Source: Candidatus Crickella equi
GTDB taxonomy: Bacteria; Bacillota; Clostridia; Peptostreptococcales; Anaerovoracaceae
DNA: 64,000 nucleotides
Direction: 5' to 3'
Assembly: GCA_018064755.1 (NCBI GenBank)
Contig: JAGHUP010000003.1
Location: forward strand, 124,001-188,000
Positions within the stretch are counted from its first letter, which is position 1. The number at the start of each line of letters is the position of its first letter. The notes beneath the pieces are model-generated. The model did not search any database, had not been told where the DNA came from, and worked only from the letters and a program-made list of their open reading frames with translations. This document shows positions 47,213 to 55,653 of the stretch, piece by piece. Position numbers and translations under genes: made by a program.

Positions 47213-47524
47213 TTATATGTAATCAAAAATCCCCTGAACAGCATCTGTAATATTAATTATACTTAGCATATCAATACTGTCTATCACAGAAAATCTTCGA
47301 GCTTTTAAATCGAGAAGTCTTAGATCTTCACAGTGAACATATCCTTCCATCTTTTTCGAAGAAATTTTAATATGTAGTGGCGATTCAATTGATTCCTTTA
47401 GTATCGGACATACAATAACGAGCCCCTCTTGATTGAAAAAATTTTTACTAACAACCAAAACGGGAAAATTGAGTTTATCAACTTTTAAAACGCCGCCCTG
47501 TTTAACTGAATTATTTAACGACAT
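47213..47524 (-). CDS. mazF: MazF/PemK-type toxin
   Basis: 103 residues from the ATG at 47524. The fold pattern of PemK-like endoribonucleases is seen: KQGGVLKVD, FPVLVVSKNFFNQEGLVIVCPI and VHCEDLRLLDLKARRF. Toxins of this family cut mRNA. The ATG lies four bases after the antitoxin stop, suggesting coupling; a longer frame to 47575 runs through the antitoxin gene and is not supported. Its N-terminus is shorter than usual, with the first strand weakly conserved, so activity is not certain. Confidence 0.8.
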   Translation of the reverse strand: MSLNNSVKQGGVLKVDKLNFPVLVVSKNFFNQEGLVIVCPILKESIESPLHIKISSKKMEGYVHCEDLRLLDLKARRFSVIDSIDMLSIINITDAVQGIFDYI

Positions 47525-47528
47525 ATCG

Positions 47529-47771
47529 TTACCAAATTTCCCTTCCTGTAGGTTCTCCCCAATCTTGTGGATCATTCAAATTCAATCTGCCATTATATTC
47601 TGCAGCACGTTCTTCAAGAGTTTTATGCTTAAAGCTTTTACTGATAGTAATTTGACCATTACAAGCTTCAATGTTTACTTCTTCATTTGCTTTCATACCT
47701 GCAATTTCTAAAAGTTCTTTTGCAAGTCTGATTGCCTGGCTATTTCCCCACGACTTAATTTGAGTTTGCAT
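47529..47771 (-). CDS. mazE: MazE-type (AbrB fold) antitoxin
   Basis: 80 residues. The swapped-hairpin DNA-binding domain is at the N-terminus (QIKSWGNSQAIRLAKELLE), and the C-terminal toxin-binding tail ends in DWGEPTGREIW, a typical MazE ending. It should neutralise the toxin and repress the pair. AAGGAGG (47780-47786 read on the minus strand) lies directly before the ATG. A palindromic operator overlaps the leader. The pair is isolated downstream of the alaS-rarD series, a common setting for a mobile toxin-antitoxin module. Confidence 0.87.
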   Translation of the reverse strand: MQTQIKSWGNSQAIRLAKELLEIAGMKANEEVNIEACNGQITISKSFKHKTLEERAAEYNGRLNLNDPQDWGEPTGREIW

Positions 47772-47783
47772 AACGCGACCTCC

Positions 47784-47806
47784 TTGTATATATAATGTAT
47801 ATACAA
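47784..47806 (-). promoter_or_regulatory. Palindromic operator and promoter of the mazEF pair
   Basis: TTGTATATA (47784-47792) and TATATACAA (47798-47806) are perfect nine-base arms around a five-base centre. On the minus strand the palindrome covers a TATATA -10, with TTGGGC 17 bases upstream as -35. Autorepression by the antitoxin is the expected use. Confidence 0.6.
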
Positions 47807-47862
47807 ATAATAACTATTCTGCCCAAAATTTGCAACATTTAATTCCTGTAGTTGTACCTAAC

Positions 47863-48393
47863 TTAGAACGCCCCACTGTACAACCATCCTGATGGCAGTA
47901 AGAACAGATACGGTGCTGTGATTATTGCGAGCCATTTTGCTGAATGTGTTGCTCTATTTATATCCAGGCCGGCTTTGAATAATATCTTTCTATCAATTAG
48001 ATAAATTAGTATTGCTGAGAAAGCCAAAGCAATCAAGCAGATAATAAATGATCCGAGATTATTAAATGGATTCATCATTATCCCACCTGCTATGTTAGTA
48101 AAGATTTCATTATCAGAAGAAAGATTTGGTATGGTTTCTAATAATGTTGCTCCTAATAGTATTAGGCTGCCAAGCAAGTCGCATACAAAACCTGCAATGC
48201 AGATCTTCCAGCTGTGCCTGAGGCAGAATTTCTTATGGTCTTCCAGATCACGGAGTGTATACCATGTTACTGATGTGTCAATGGCATAGTTAATCGGAAT
48301 TAACAGCAGCCACAAGTAAGAAGGAATCCATATAAGAAACCATAGTGGAAACATTACATTGTAAGTTTTAATCTCATTATTGTTTCTTAGCAT
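47863..48393 (-). CDS. Membrane protein of unknown function
   Basis: 176 residues with about four membrane segments (near 17-37, 67-90, 108-130 and 150-170). The loop ITWYTLRDLEDHKKFCLRH-like residues (TWYTLRDLEDHKKF) is charged. I do not recognise the family. GAGGGGAA just before the ATG is a good site. It starts 17 bases inside rarD, so it is probably made with it. Confidence 0.7.
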   Translation of the reverse strand: MLRNNNEIKTYNVMFPLWFLIWIPSYLWLLLIPINYAIDTSVTWYTLRDLEDHKKFCLRHSWKICIAGFVCDLLGSLILLGATLLETIPNLSSDNEIFTNIAGGIMMNPFNNLGSFIICLIALAFSAILIYLIDRKILFKAGLDINRATHSAKWLAIITAPYLFLLPSGWLYSGAF

Positions 48394-49282
48394 TTAATTC
48401 CCCTCTTGCTTCTTTAATCTGCCCAACTGTATAAATTACCAATCCTGTCCAAACAATCATAAATGCAATAATTAATGTCTGGTCGATTGGTTCTTTAAAT
48501 AAGAATACTCCAAGAATAAATGTGATTGTTGGACTAAGATACTGTATTAGTCCGATCATAAATAGCGGAACCTTGGTTGCAGCAACACCAAAAAATCCAA
48601 CAGGAATTACCGTAATAAGGCCTGTAAGGAATAACATTCCGTATTTAACAGGCATTCCAAGTGCCAGGCCTCCCATTCCCCTGCTCTCAACGAATAAGAT
48701 GATGAAGAATGCAGCAATTCCGAATATCATCGTTTCATATACCAGCGAAATTATTACTGGTTGATCGGATGTTTTCTTAATTGCTGAATATATTGCCCAT
48801 GTAAACGCTAGACCAAGTCCAGTTCCTGGCAATTGTCCGTAGTGAACAAGAATTAGAAGTACTGCAGCTGAAGCAAATCCTGTTGCAATGATGTTATATT
48901 TAGTCAACTTTTCCTTAAATATAACAACGCCGAACATACATATTACAAGTGGTTCGATATAATAACCAATTGTCGACTGTATTACCCTTTCAGTTACCAT
49001 TGCCCAGACGTAAATGCTCCAATTTGTTGCAAGAAACAGTCCAGCGGTAAAATACTTAATCCTAACTTTTCTGTCTCTCAGAGGCGAAAATATCTCCTTC
49101 CAGGAGTATCTGAACTTAGCAGCAGTCAGAGAGAAAACAAACATGGTGAAGAGTCTGTATAAAATGATAATCTTGGAGTCCATTGGTTTTAAGGCTTCCC
49201 AGAAAATCGGACATAATCCCCACCACACTTGGCAAAATATAGTACATATTAAACCTAATTTATAATCAGATTGTTTATTCAT
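48377..49282 (-). CDS. rarD: RarD-type EamA transporter
   Basis: 301 residues with ten predicted membrane segments in two EamA repeats. QVWWGLCPIFWEAL near the start and NWSIYVWAMVTERVIQSTIGY in parts (NWSIYVWA, SLGY-like STIGYYI) match RarD, a subgroup of the drug/metabolite transporter superfamily. IQYLSPTITFILGVFLF ends the second repeat. The substrate is not known. It overlaps the phosphatase gene by eight bases. Confidence 0.88.
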   Translation of the reverse strand: MNKQSDYKLGLICTIFCQVWWGLCPIFWEALKPMDSKIIILYRLFTMFVFSLTAAKFRYSWKEIFSPLRDRKVRIKYFTAGLFLATNWSIYVWAMVTERVIQSTIGYYIEPLVICMFGVVIFKEKLTKYNIIATGFASAAVLLILVHYGQLPGTGLGLAFTWAIYSAIKKTSDQPVIISLVYETMIFGIAAFFIILFVESRGMGGLALGMPVKYGMLFLTGLITVIPVGFFGVAATKVPLFMIGLIQYLSPTITFILGVFLFKEPIDQTLIIAFMIVWTGLVIYTVGQIKEARGELNAKKQ

Positions 49283-50738
49283 TTACTAAATAGTTCTTAA
49301 ATTCGAGGCAAAGCATTGTAAGATCATCAAACTGTGGTGCCTCACCTACAAATTGATCTATTTCGCACTTAACATTATGGAGCAAGTCTTTAGGAATACT
49401 ATCTGAATAACTGTTGAGGGTTTCTTCAAGTCTTTCCATTCCAAATAACTGATTGTTAGCATCAGTTGCTTCAGTAACACCATCTGTGTACTGGAAGATT
49501 TTATCTCCAGGCTTAAGAGTAATTATTCCGCCCTCTTTATATTTCAAACCCTCCATTCCACCTAGAACGAATGCTGCCTTAGTCTGTTTTGGTGTGAAAG
49601 TTTTATTCTCAGCAGAATAAATAAATGGTAACTCATGTCCAGCGTTAACATATCTAAACTCACCTGTTGTAAGATCAAGTATGCCTTCAAACGCTGTAAC
49701 AAATAAACCCTGTTCATTATTCTGGCACAGCTTATTATTTACTCTCGTAAACACTTCACCTAAGTCAGAATCGCTACTAGTGGCCTCGAGAAGTAATGTT
49801 TTGGCCCTAACCATGAATAAGGAAGCAGGAACACCTTTTCCTGAAACATCAGCCATTACAATTCCAACATGAGTATCATCGAGCATAAAGAAGTCGTAGA
49901 AATCTCCGCCTACTTCCTTAGCTGGTGTCATGCTGGCGTAAAGTCTAAAGCTGTTATAATCAGGAAATTCAGTATTAAGCATACTTGCCTGAATATTTGC
50001 AGCAGTATTAAGTTCTTCCTCAATTCTTGCATTCTCTGAAGCAATAACTCCCTCTTCTAGTACCATCTGACGGCCTTTTTCAGCAATTAATACGCAGAAA
50101 GCTGCAATCATAATGTAAACCATCAACTTCGGAAGAAAGCCCTGAACCATAGCATAATATGTATAGTTATGCTGGTTGAAACCGTGTTCATAGATAGTCT
50201 GAACGAGTGATTCGTGATATTTGAGGACAGTACCTTCAGGATATCCAATGAAGTTCAGATCAAGATATGGTGTAACAACCTTTGTATTCATGTAAGAAGA
50301 AATCGCAAATACAATAGAAGTAAATACACCAATTCTAATTGTTGACTTCTTGTTAAAATACCTAATGGAAGCAAGAATTGGAACTGACATACTCAGTGGA
50401 ACGTTGTAATTCAGCGCAAAGTCACTTAGCATGCAAGCAAGGAGCAAGCTTCCAAGAAGAAGAGGTTTAAGCCATGGTGCTTCTCCCTTGTAAACCCTGC
50501 ATAATGTATAAGCAAAACAATTAATCATTCCAGGAATAAACATTGCATATACAAGAGTGATTTCATCTACAAGAAATATTCCGGAAATTGCAAGAATAAT
50601 AGTTATGCAATGCATTATACATAATATCAAGCAAAGTGTAGCAACCATCATGTTTGCATTCGCTTCGTTCTTAGCAAACAATTCCTCGGTTGTCTTCGCG
50701 CCAGCCATACTATTTTTTAATTTATCTACAACGCTCAT
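49275..50738 (-). CDS. Membrane-bound PP2C-type serine phosphatase (SpoIIE/RsbU family)
   Basis: 487 residues. The N-terminal half (about 25-230) has six or seven membrane segments and an extracytoplasmic loop near 165-200. A short helical linker (EELNTAANIQASML, typical before such domains) leads to the phosphatase domain (about 260-485) with AKEVGGDFYDFF, MADVSGKGVPASLFM, NAGHELPF and FQYTDGVTEA, including the metal-binding aspartates. It probably dephosphorylates an anti-sigma antagonist or a similar protein. No STAS or RsbW partner lies close by. It follows the YugP-type gene after 19 bases. Confidence 0.88.
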   Translation of the reverse strand: MSVVDKLKNSMAGAKTTEELFAKNEANANMMVATLCLILCIMHCITIILAISGIFLVDEITLVYAMFIPGMINCFAYTLCRVYKGEAPWLKPLLLGSLLLACMLSDFALNYNVPLSMSVPILASIRYFNKKSTIRIGVFTSIVFAISSYMNTKVVTPYLDLNFIGYPEGTVLKYHESLVQTIYEHGFNQHNYTYYAMVQGFLPKLMVYIMIAAFCVLIAEKGRQMVLEEGVIASENARIEEELNTAANIQASMLNTEFPDYNSFRLYASMTPAKEVGGDFYDFFMLDDTHVGIVMADVSGKGVPASLFMVRAKTLLLEATSSDSDLGEVFTRVNNKLCQNNEQGLFVTAFEGILDLTTGEFRYVNAGHELPFIYSAENKTFTPKQTKAAFVLGGMEGLKYKEGGIITLKPGDKIFQYTDGVTEATDANNQLFGMERLEETLNSYSDSIPKDLLHNVKCEIDQFVGEAPQFDDLTMLCLEFKNYLVNE

Positions 50739-50757
50739 TAATACTCTCTCTTAGTAA

Positions 50758-51456
50758 TTAATCTCTTCTTCCGCCACCAAATATCAATAATAATCTCAAT
50801 AATTGTGCAAGTGAAATAGCAAGTGCAGCAACATATGTAAGTGCGGCAGCTCTTAAAACTTTTCTTGCGCCCTTCTCTTCCTCGGGTGCAAGGAGTCCAA
50901 GCTCTTGAATGCCCTGAAGAGCTCTTCTACTTGCATTGAACTCTACTGGTAGTGTAACCAACTGGAATACCACGCAAAGACCAAACAGTGCAATTCCAAG
51001 ATATACGAGGTTATACCAATAATAAGCAGAATAACTCATAATTATTCCAAGCAATATTAGCGGAATTGACAGCCTAGAACCAAAATTAGTAATAGGAACG
51101 ATGGCAGCTCTCAGTTTAACTGGGAAATAGTTTTCCGCATGCTGAATTGCGTGGCCAATTTCATGACATGCTACACCAACAGCTGCAACAGAAGTATCGT
51201 TATATACTGATAACTTAACGAGCTTCTTGCTAGGATCATAGAAATCCGAAAGCTGTCCTCCAGTCTGCTGAATACTTACATCATTAATTCCATGAGCCTC
51301 GAGAAGTGCCTGAGCAGCCTGTGCTCCAGTAATTCCACGAGAATTTCTAACTCTACTGTATCTAGCAAAAGCTGATTTAACCTGCGCACTTGCCCACAGC
51401 GAGAATAAAAATGCAGGCATTACAAGCACAACATAAGTCCAATCGAAATAGTACAT
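50758..51456 (-). CDS. Zinc metallopeptidase of the YugP family
   Basis: 232 residues. The zinc motif HEIGHAIQHAENY is near residue 110. Membrane segments lie at the N-terminus (about 5-23), around 125-170 and near the C-terminus. The family is membrane-bound, and its target is unknown. Its ATG follows the ruvX stop without a gap. Confidence 0.88.
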   Translation of the reverse strand: MYYFDWTYVVLVMPAFLFSLWASAQVKSAFARYSRVRNSRGITGAQAAQALLEAHGINDVSIQQTGGQLSDFYDPSKKLVKLSVYNDTSVAAVGVACHEIGHAIQHAENYFPVKLRAAIVPITNFGSRLSIPLILLGIIMSYSAYYWYNLVYLGIALFGLCVVFQLVTLPVEFNASRRALQGIQELGLLAPEEEKGARKVLRAAALTYVAALAISLAQLLRLLLIFGGGRRD

Positions 51457-51897
51457 TTATTTCTTCTCCATTCTATCCAAATATCGCTGCAATATAACAA
51501 TAGCAGCCTGTCTATCAATTATTTTCTTGCGATCTTCACGAGACATATTCGCCTCTATCAGAACTTCCTCAGCCTCACAAGTCGAATATCTCTCGTCCTG
51601 CCAATCAATCTTAACCCTGGCAAGCTCAGCTCCGGAGCTACGCAGCTTGTTCTCGAGCATAGTCCTGAACTCTCTCACCTTCTCTGTCTGAACAGAATCA
51701 GTATCATCAAGATTGAGCGGAAGTCCCATCACAACCTGCTCGCAACCATACGCGCGGATATAGTCAATTACTTTGCCCGTATCCTTACGAATGCCAACGC
51801 GATCAATGGTTGTGACACCAGTCGCAATTATACCAAGAGGGTCGCTAACTGCGACCCCCACTGTTTTATCTCCAACATCTAATCCAAGAATTCTCAT
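51457..51897 (-). CDS. ruvX: RuvX/YqgF Holliday-junction resolvase-like protein
   Basis: 146 residues with an RNase H fold. ILGLDVGDKTVGVAVSDPLG holds the first acidic site, VMGLPLNLDD the middle site, and DWQDERYSTCEAE the remaining acidic residues. The protein is linked to rRNA maturation and possibly recombination. It shares one base with ireB. The alaS-ireB-ruvX order is a well-known Firmicutes cluster. Confidence 0.94.
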   Translation of the reverse strand: MRILGLDVGDKTVGVAVSDPLGIIATGVTTIDRVGIRKDTGKVIDYIRAYGCEQVVMGLPLNLDDTDSVQTEKVREFRTMLENKLRSSGAELARVKIDWQDERYSTCEAEEVLIEANMSREDRKKIIDRQAAIVILQRYLDRMEKK

Positions 51898-52151
51898 TAT
51901 TTCTTATCAATTCCAAGGTAATTCACAAGAATTTCTTCAAGAAGCTCATCTCTATCAATCTTAAGAATGAGGTTTCTTGCATTGTTGTAGCTAGTGATAT
52001 ATGAAGGATCACCAGAAGTGAGATAACCTACAATCTGATCAATTGCATTGTAACCTCTCTCCTGAAGCGCATCATAAATAGCATTTAACGCTTCCTTCTT
52101 ATTCATCTCAGCATCTGTGAGTCCTTCGAACATTATTGTATTCTTGCTCAT
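51897..52151 (-). CDS. ireB: IreB family regulatory phosphoprotein (UPF0297)
   Basis: 84 residues. The family pattern is [21 protein letters not shown] in parts ([26 protein letters not shown]). In enterococci IreB is a target of the serine/threonine kinase IreK and affects cephalosporin tolerance. GGAGG five bases before the ATG at 52151 fixes the start; a TTG at 52163 overlaps that site. Confidence 0.93.
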   Translation of the reverse strand: MSKNTIMFEGLTDAEMNKKEALNAIYDALQERGYNAIDQIVGYLTSGDPSYITSYNNARNLILKIDRDELLEEILVNYLGIDKK

Positions 52152-52163
52152 TTCGTCCTCCAA

Positions 52164-54776
52164 TTACTGTGCAATAATTTCTTCAGCTTTAGCAAGAGCA
52201 GCATCTACCTTGCTAGGATCCTTAGCACCGGCCTGAGCCATATTAGCCTTACCGCCGCCACCGCCGCCTGCAGCTGCAGCAACTTCCTTGATAATCTTGC
52301 CAGCGTGGTAACCCTTGCCAACCAGGTCATCAGTCAGTGAAGTAATGAATGTAACCTTGCCATCATTAACTGCTGCAAATACCATTGCAACGCCAGTTTC
52401 CTTTTCCTTAACAGCGTCAGAAATATTTCTGAGCTGGTCAATGTCTGTATCGTCAAAACGTCTAGTGATCAGTCGAACGTCTCCGATCTGCTTTGCAGAA
52501 GCAATGATATCGTCAAGTGCGCCACTGATTTCATCTGACTTGAATGACTTAATAGTATTCTCAAGTTCCTTAATCTGAGCCATCAACTGCTCTGCTCTTC
52601 TTGTCAGATCAGCTTCACTTGACTTAATTGTTCCGGCAACATCGGCAATAGTTGCTTCCTTGCCAGCCAGATACTTGATAACATTGGAACCTGTAATAGC
52701 CTCGATACGTCTAACACCTGATGCAATTCCGGCCTCACTTACGATCTTGAATCCGCCGATTTTGCCTGTGTTATCAATATGAGTACCACCGCAGAATTCA
52801 ATACTCCAACCACCCATATCAACTACTCTTACGATATCGCCATACTTCTCACCGAAGATAGCCATAGCTCCGAGCTTCTTAGCCTCTTCGATTGGCATCT
52901 CGTTCATTGTGATTGGCATATACTCGTCAATCTTCTCATTAACGATTTCTTCAACCTGCTTGATTTCTTCAGGAGTTACAGCCTGGAAGTGGTTAAAGTC
53001 GAATCTGAGATAATTATCATCAACGTAAGAACCTGCCTGGTTAACGTGGTCACCAAGAACAGTCTGAAGAGCCTTCTGCAGCAGATGTGTTGCAGAGTGA
53101 GATCTTGCAATCTTATGTCTTCTAACAGCATCAATCTTGAGCTCAACTTCCTTGCCAACCTCGAGCTGCTCTACAAGACCTGAATCATCAGCGTTGCATA
53201 CGTGCAGGAAGATTCCGTTTTCCTTAACAACGTCTTCAACTCTAATCTCATCCTTGCCATTAACAATGAGTCCTGTATCGAATACCTGTCCACCGCTTGT
53301 AGCGTAGAAAGGAGTAGCCTCTGTAATAACGAACTTACGGTTCTGGTCGAAGTCACCGATATATGAAACTGTGCTCTTGCCTGTCTCCTCAGTGTAACCA
53401 AGGAACTTTGTTGGAGGCAGTTCGCTGTATCCGCTAGCATCTCTCCAAGCCTCTTCGTCAGTGCTCTTCTTGTTAGCTCTAGCGAGATCTTTCTGCTTCT
53501 TCATGTTAGTAGCAAATCCATCAAGATCAACATCGAGACCCTTCTCCTCAAGAATCTCCTGAGTAACTTCTACAGGGAATCCATATGTATCATAGAGCTT
53601 GAATGCGAGTGCGCCGTCCAGCACCTTGCTGCCAGCCTTCTCCATATCTGCCATATATCCATCGAGGATTTCCATACCCTTATCAAGAGTCTTACCGAAG
53701 TTATCTTCCTCGATCTTGATCATCTTCATGATGTAATCATGCTTCTCAACGAGCTCAGGATAAGCTCCACCGGAAACAGTTACTACGTTTTCAGCCAAAG
53801 TAACAATTGGATTATCGCCAGTGATTCCGAGTAACTTAGCATGTCTTGCTGCGCGACGGATAATTCTTCTTAAGATGTATCCTCTTCCCTCGTTGCTAGG
53901 CAGAATTCCATCGGCAATCATGAATACCATTGATCTTAAGTGGTCAGTAATAATTCTTACGCTGACATCATTCTTGTAGTTACCAGCCTGATACTCAACG
54001 CCTGCCATATCAGTAATAGCGTCTCTAATGTACTTAACAGTATCAACATCGAAGATTGAATCTACATGCTGTAATACGCAAGCAAGTCTCTCAAGACCCA
54101 TACCTGTATCAATATTAGGATGAGCAAGATTTGAATAGCTGCCATCCTCTTCCTTGGAAAACTGTGTAAATACGTGATTCCAGATCTCCATATATCTATC
54201 GCAATCACATCCTGGCTTGCAATCAGGCTTGCCACAACCGTACTCTTCACCTCTATCGAAGTAAATTTCAGAGCATGGTCCGCATGGTCCAAGACCGATT
54301 TCCCAGAAGTTATCGTCCTTACCAAGACGAACAATCTTCTCTTCTGGCATTCCAATCTCTCTCCAGAGATCATGTGCCTGATCATCATTCTCGTAAATAG
54401 TTGCCCACAGCTTGTCAGCAGGCATCTCAAGAACCTCAGTCAGGAATTCCCATCCCCAATTAAGAGATTCCTTCTTAAAGTAGTCACCAAAACTGAAGTT
54501 ACCGAGCATCTCGAAGAAAGTACCATGTCTTGCAGTCTTTCCTACGTTGTCGATATCATTAGTTCTGATGCACTTCTGGCATGTTGTCATCCTCTTAGAA
54601 GGTGGAGTTTCTACTCCTGCAAAATAAGGCTTAAGAGGTGCCATACCTGAATTGATAATCATAAGACTCTTATCATTACGAGGAATCAGTGAAGCGCTGC
54701 CGCCTGCATAGTGTTCCTTGCTTACGAAGAAGTCTCTGAACATGTCTCTTAATGTGTTTACGCCAAGATTTTTCAT
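52164..54776 (-). CDS. alaS: Alanyl-tRNA synthetase
   Basis: 870 residues. The class II core holds RMTTCQKCIRTNDIDNVG in parts (TTCQKCIR, FFEMLGNFSFGDYFK). The editing domain has HSATHLLQKAL and the zinc site FCGGTHIDNTG, and the C-terminal part ends in a Gly-rich oligomerisation segment (AAAGGGGGGKANMAQAGAKD). A cysteine cluster (YGCGKPDCKPGCDCDRYMEIWN in part: CGKPDCKPGCDCD) lies near 185 in the recognition region. AGGAGA precedes the ATG. It heads a minus-strand series that runs to 47863. Confidence 0.97.
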   Translation of the reverse strand: MKNLGVNTLRDMFRDFFVSKEHYAGGSASLIPRNDKSLMIINSGMAPLKPYFAGVETPPSKRMTTCQKCIRTNDIDNVGKTARHGTFFEMLGNFSFGDYFKKESLNWGWEFLTEVLEMPADKLWATIYENDDQAHDLWREIGMPEEKIVRLGKDDNFWEIGLGPCGPCSEIYFDRGEEYGCGKPDCKPGCDCDRYMEIWNHVFTQFSKEEDGSYSNLAHPNIDTGMGLERLACVLQHVDSIFDVDTVKYIRDAITDMAGVEYQAGNYKNDVSVRIITDHLRSMVFMIADGILPSNEGRGYILRRIIRRAARHAKLLGITGDNPIVTLAENVVTVSGGAYPELVEKHDYIMKMIKIEEDNFGKTLDKGMEILDGYMADMEKAGSKVLDGALAFKLYDTYGFPVEVTQEILEEKGLDVDLDGFATNMKKQKDLARANKKSTDEEAWRDASGYSELPPTKFLGYTEETGKSTVSYIGDFDQNRKFVITEATPFYATSGGQVFDTGLIVNGKDEIRVEDVVKENGIFLHVCNADDSGLVEQLEVGKEVELKIDAVRRHKIARSHSATHLLQKALQTVLGDHVNQAGSYVDDNYLRFDFNHFQAVTPEEIKQVEEIVNEKIDEYMPITMNEMPIEEAKKLGAMAIFGEKYGDIVRVVDMGGWSIEFCGGTHIDNTGKIGGFKIVSEAGIASGVRRIEAITGSNVIKYLAGKEATIADVAGTIKSSEADLTRRAEQLMAQIKELENTIKSFKSDEISGALDDIIASAKQIGDVRLITRRFDDTDIDQLRNISDAVKEKETGVAMVFAAVNDGKVTFITSLTDDLVGKGYHAGKIIKEVAAAAGGGGGGKANMAQAGAKDPSKVDAALAKAEEIIAQ

Positions 54777-54829
54777 TGTTATCTCCTATTAGTTATATCT
54801 GTGCGATATTTCGCTATTTTAACTAAATA

Positions 54830-54838
54830 ATTATAGCA
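54830..54838 (-). promoter_or_regulatory. Extended -10 promoter of alaS
   Basis: On the minus strand TGCTATAAT is a perfect TGn-extended -10 about 53 bases before the alaS ATG. The -35 at 17 bases (CACAAT) is poor, as usual for extended -10 promoters. No T-box leader fits in the gap. Confidence 0.55.
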
Positions 54839-54865
54839 CTAAAACGTTCGAAATTGTGCGAAAAT

Positions 54866-55051
54866 CTATGATTTAACACTGTTATCATCAACAATTTCGA
54901 TATTATCCAGCTGGGCCTTGAATCTGGCTCTAAAATCAGCCAGATATTCCTGTCTTAAGTTGAACTGCTCTTCTTTCTCTTCAGGACTTAATTCCTGAAC
55001 TTTGGACTTGCGAGCAAGTTCATTAATACGATCAATTTTAGCCTTTTCCAT
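54866..55051 (-). CDS. DUF896 protein (YnzC-like)
   Basis: 61 residues, two helices. KIDRINELARKSK, LSPEEKEEQFNLRQEYLADF and the end IEIVDD match the YnzC/DUF896 family. In B. subtilis ynzC belongs to the LexA-controlled yneA operon; here it is 9 kb away from the YneA-like gene and no LexA box is seen upstream. AAAGGAGA before the ATG at 55051 sets the start; an upstream ATG at 55081 overlaps this site. Confidence 0.88.
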   Translation of the reverse strand: MEKAKIDRINELARKSKVQELSPEEKEEQFNLRQEYLADFRARFKAQLDNIEIVDDNSVKS

Positions 55052-55095
55052 TAACCTATCTCCTTTGAAAAAACTTGACATAATAATACCATAAA

Positions 55096-55644
55096 TCAGT
55101 ACGAATCAGCTATATTTATGGACGTGATTTTGGCAATATGCCTTAGAAATTTAAGGTTTGTAGGCTTTATTCTGAAGTATTTCATGTCGTTGTTTATCAC
55201 ATCCCCCTTCTGGAACAAATTCCAAGCATAATTGATTGAATTCCTGATGTTATGTTCAATTGAGGATTCGCTTACGTCATACCACTCTGCAACCAGAGGA
55301 TACACATCATTACGCAGAGAATAATTGTCCATTCCGAATGAATTCATCAATCGTACACATTCAATTAAGTATTTAAATCCAAGTTGATGCGACGGAATAC
55401 CATATAACAATAATATTTTACCGACACTTCTATAATATTTCATATTTGCATTTTTATCCTTCTTCGACACAACATCATCCTCACATAGTTTTGTAGGCAT
55501 ATTATTCTTATACTCATAGAGGCCATTTTTTCGCACGTTTTCTTTAACAAGATTGTAATCACAGTTATACTTTTTTAAGTCTTTAATAATCTGACTTGCC
55601 ACATCTTCACTTTTAGTGGTTACTTTTAGTACTAATTCTTTCAT
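55096..55644 (-). CDS. Orphan Spo0A C-terminal-type DNA-binding protein
   Basis: 182 residues. About 72-178 match the Spo0A_C effector domain: VGKILLLYGIPSHQLGFKYL corresponds to the first helices, and ESSIEHNIRNSINYAWN to the recognition helix region, then KPTNLKFL near the end. In Spo0A a receiver domain precedes this, but here the first 70 residues are unrelated (MKELVLKVTTKSEDV) and have no phosphoacceptor pattern. It is thus a probable DNA-binding regulator with unknown input. It lies nine bases after comEA on the same strand, hinting at a link with competence. Confidence 0.8.
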   Translation of the reverse strand: MKELVLKVTTKSEDVASQIIKDLKKYNCDYNLVKENVRKNGLYEYKNNMPTKLCEDDVVSKKDKNANMKYYRSVGKILLLYGIPSHQLGFKYLIECVRLMNSFGMDNYSLRNDVYPLVAEWYDVSESSIEHNIRNSINYAWNLFQKGDVINNDMKYFRIKPTNLKFLRHIAKITSINIADSY

Positions 55645-55653
55645 CGCAGCCTC

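Noticed and set aside
47433-47711. Plus-strand frame across the mazEF pair
   Set aside because: It mirrors the toxin and antitoxin genes, lacks a ribosome binding site and has no recognisable family.
54850-54866. GTTCGAAATTGTGCG upstream of alaS as a LexA box
   Set aside because: The half-sites do not face each other as in CGAAC-N4-GTTCG, and alaS is not an expected SOS gene.
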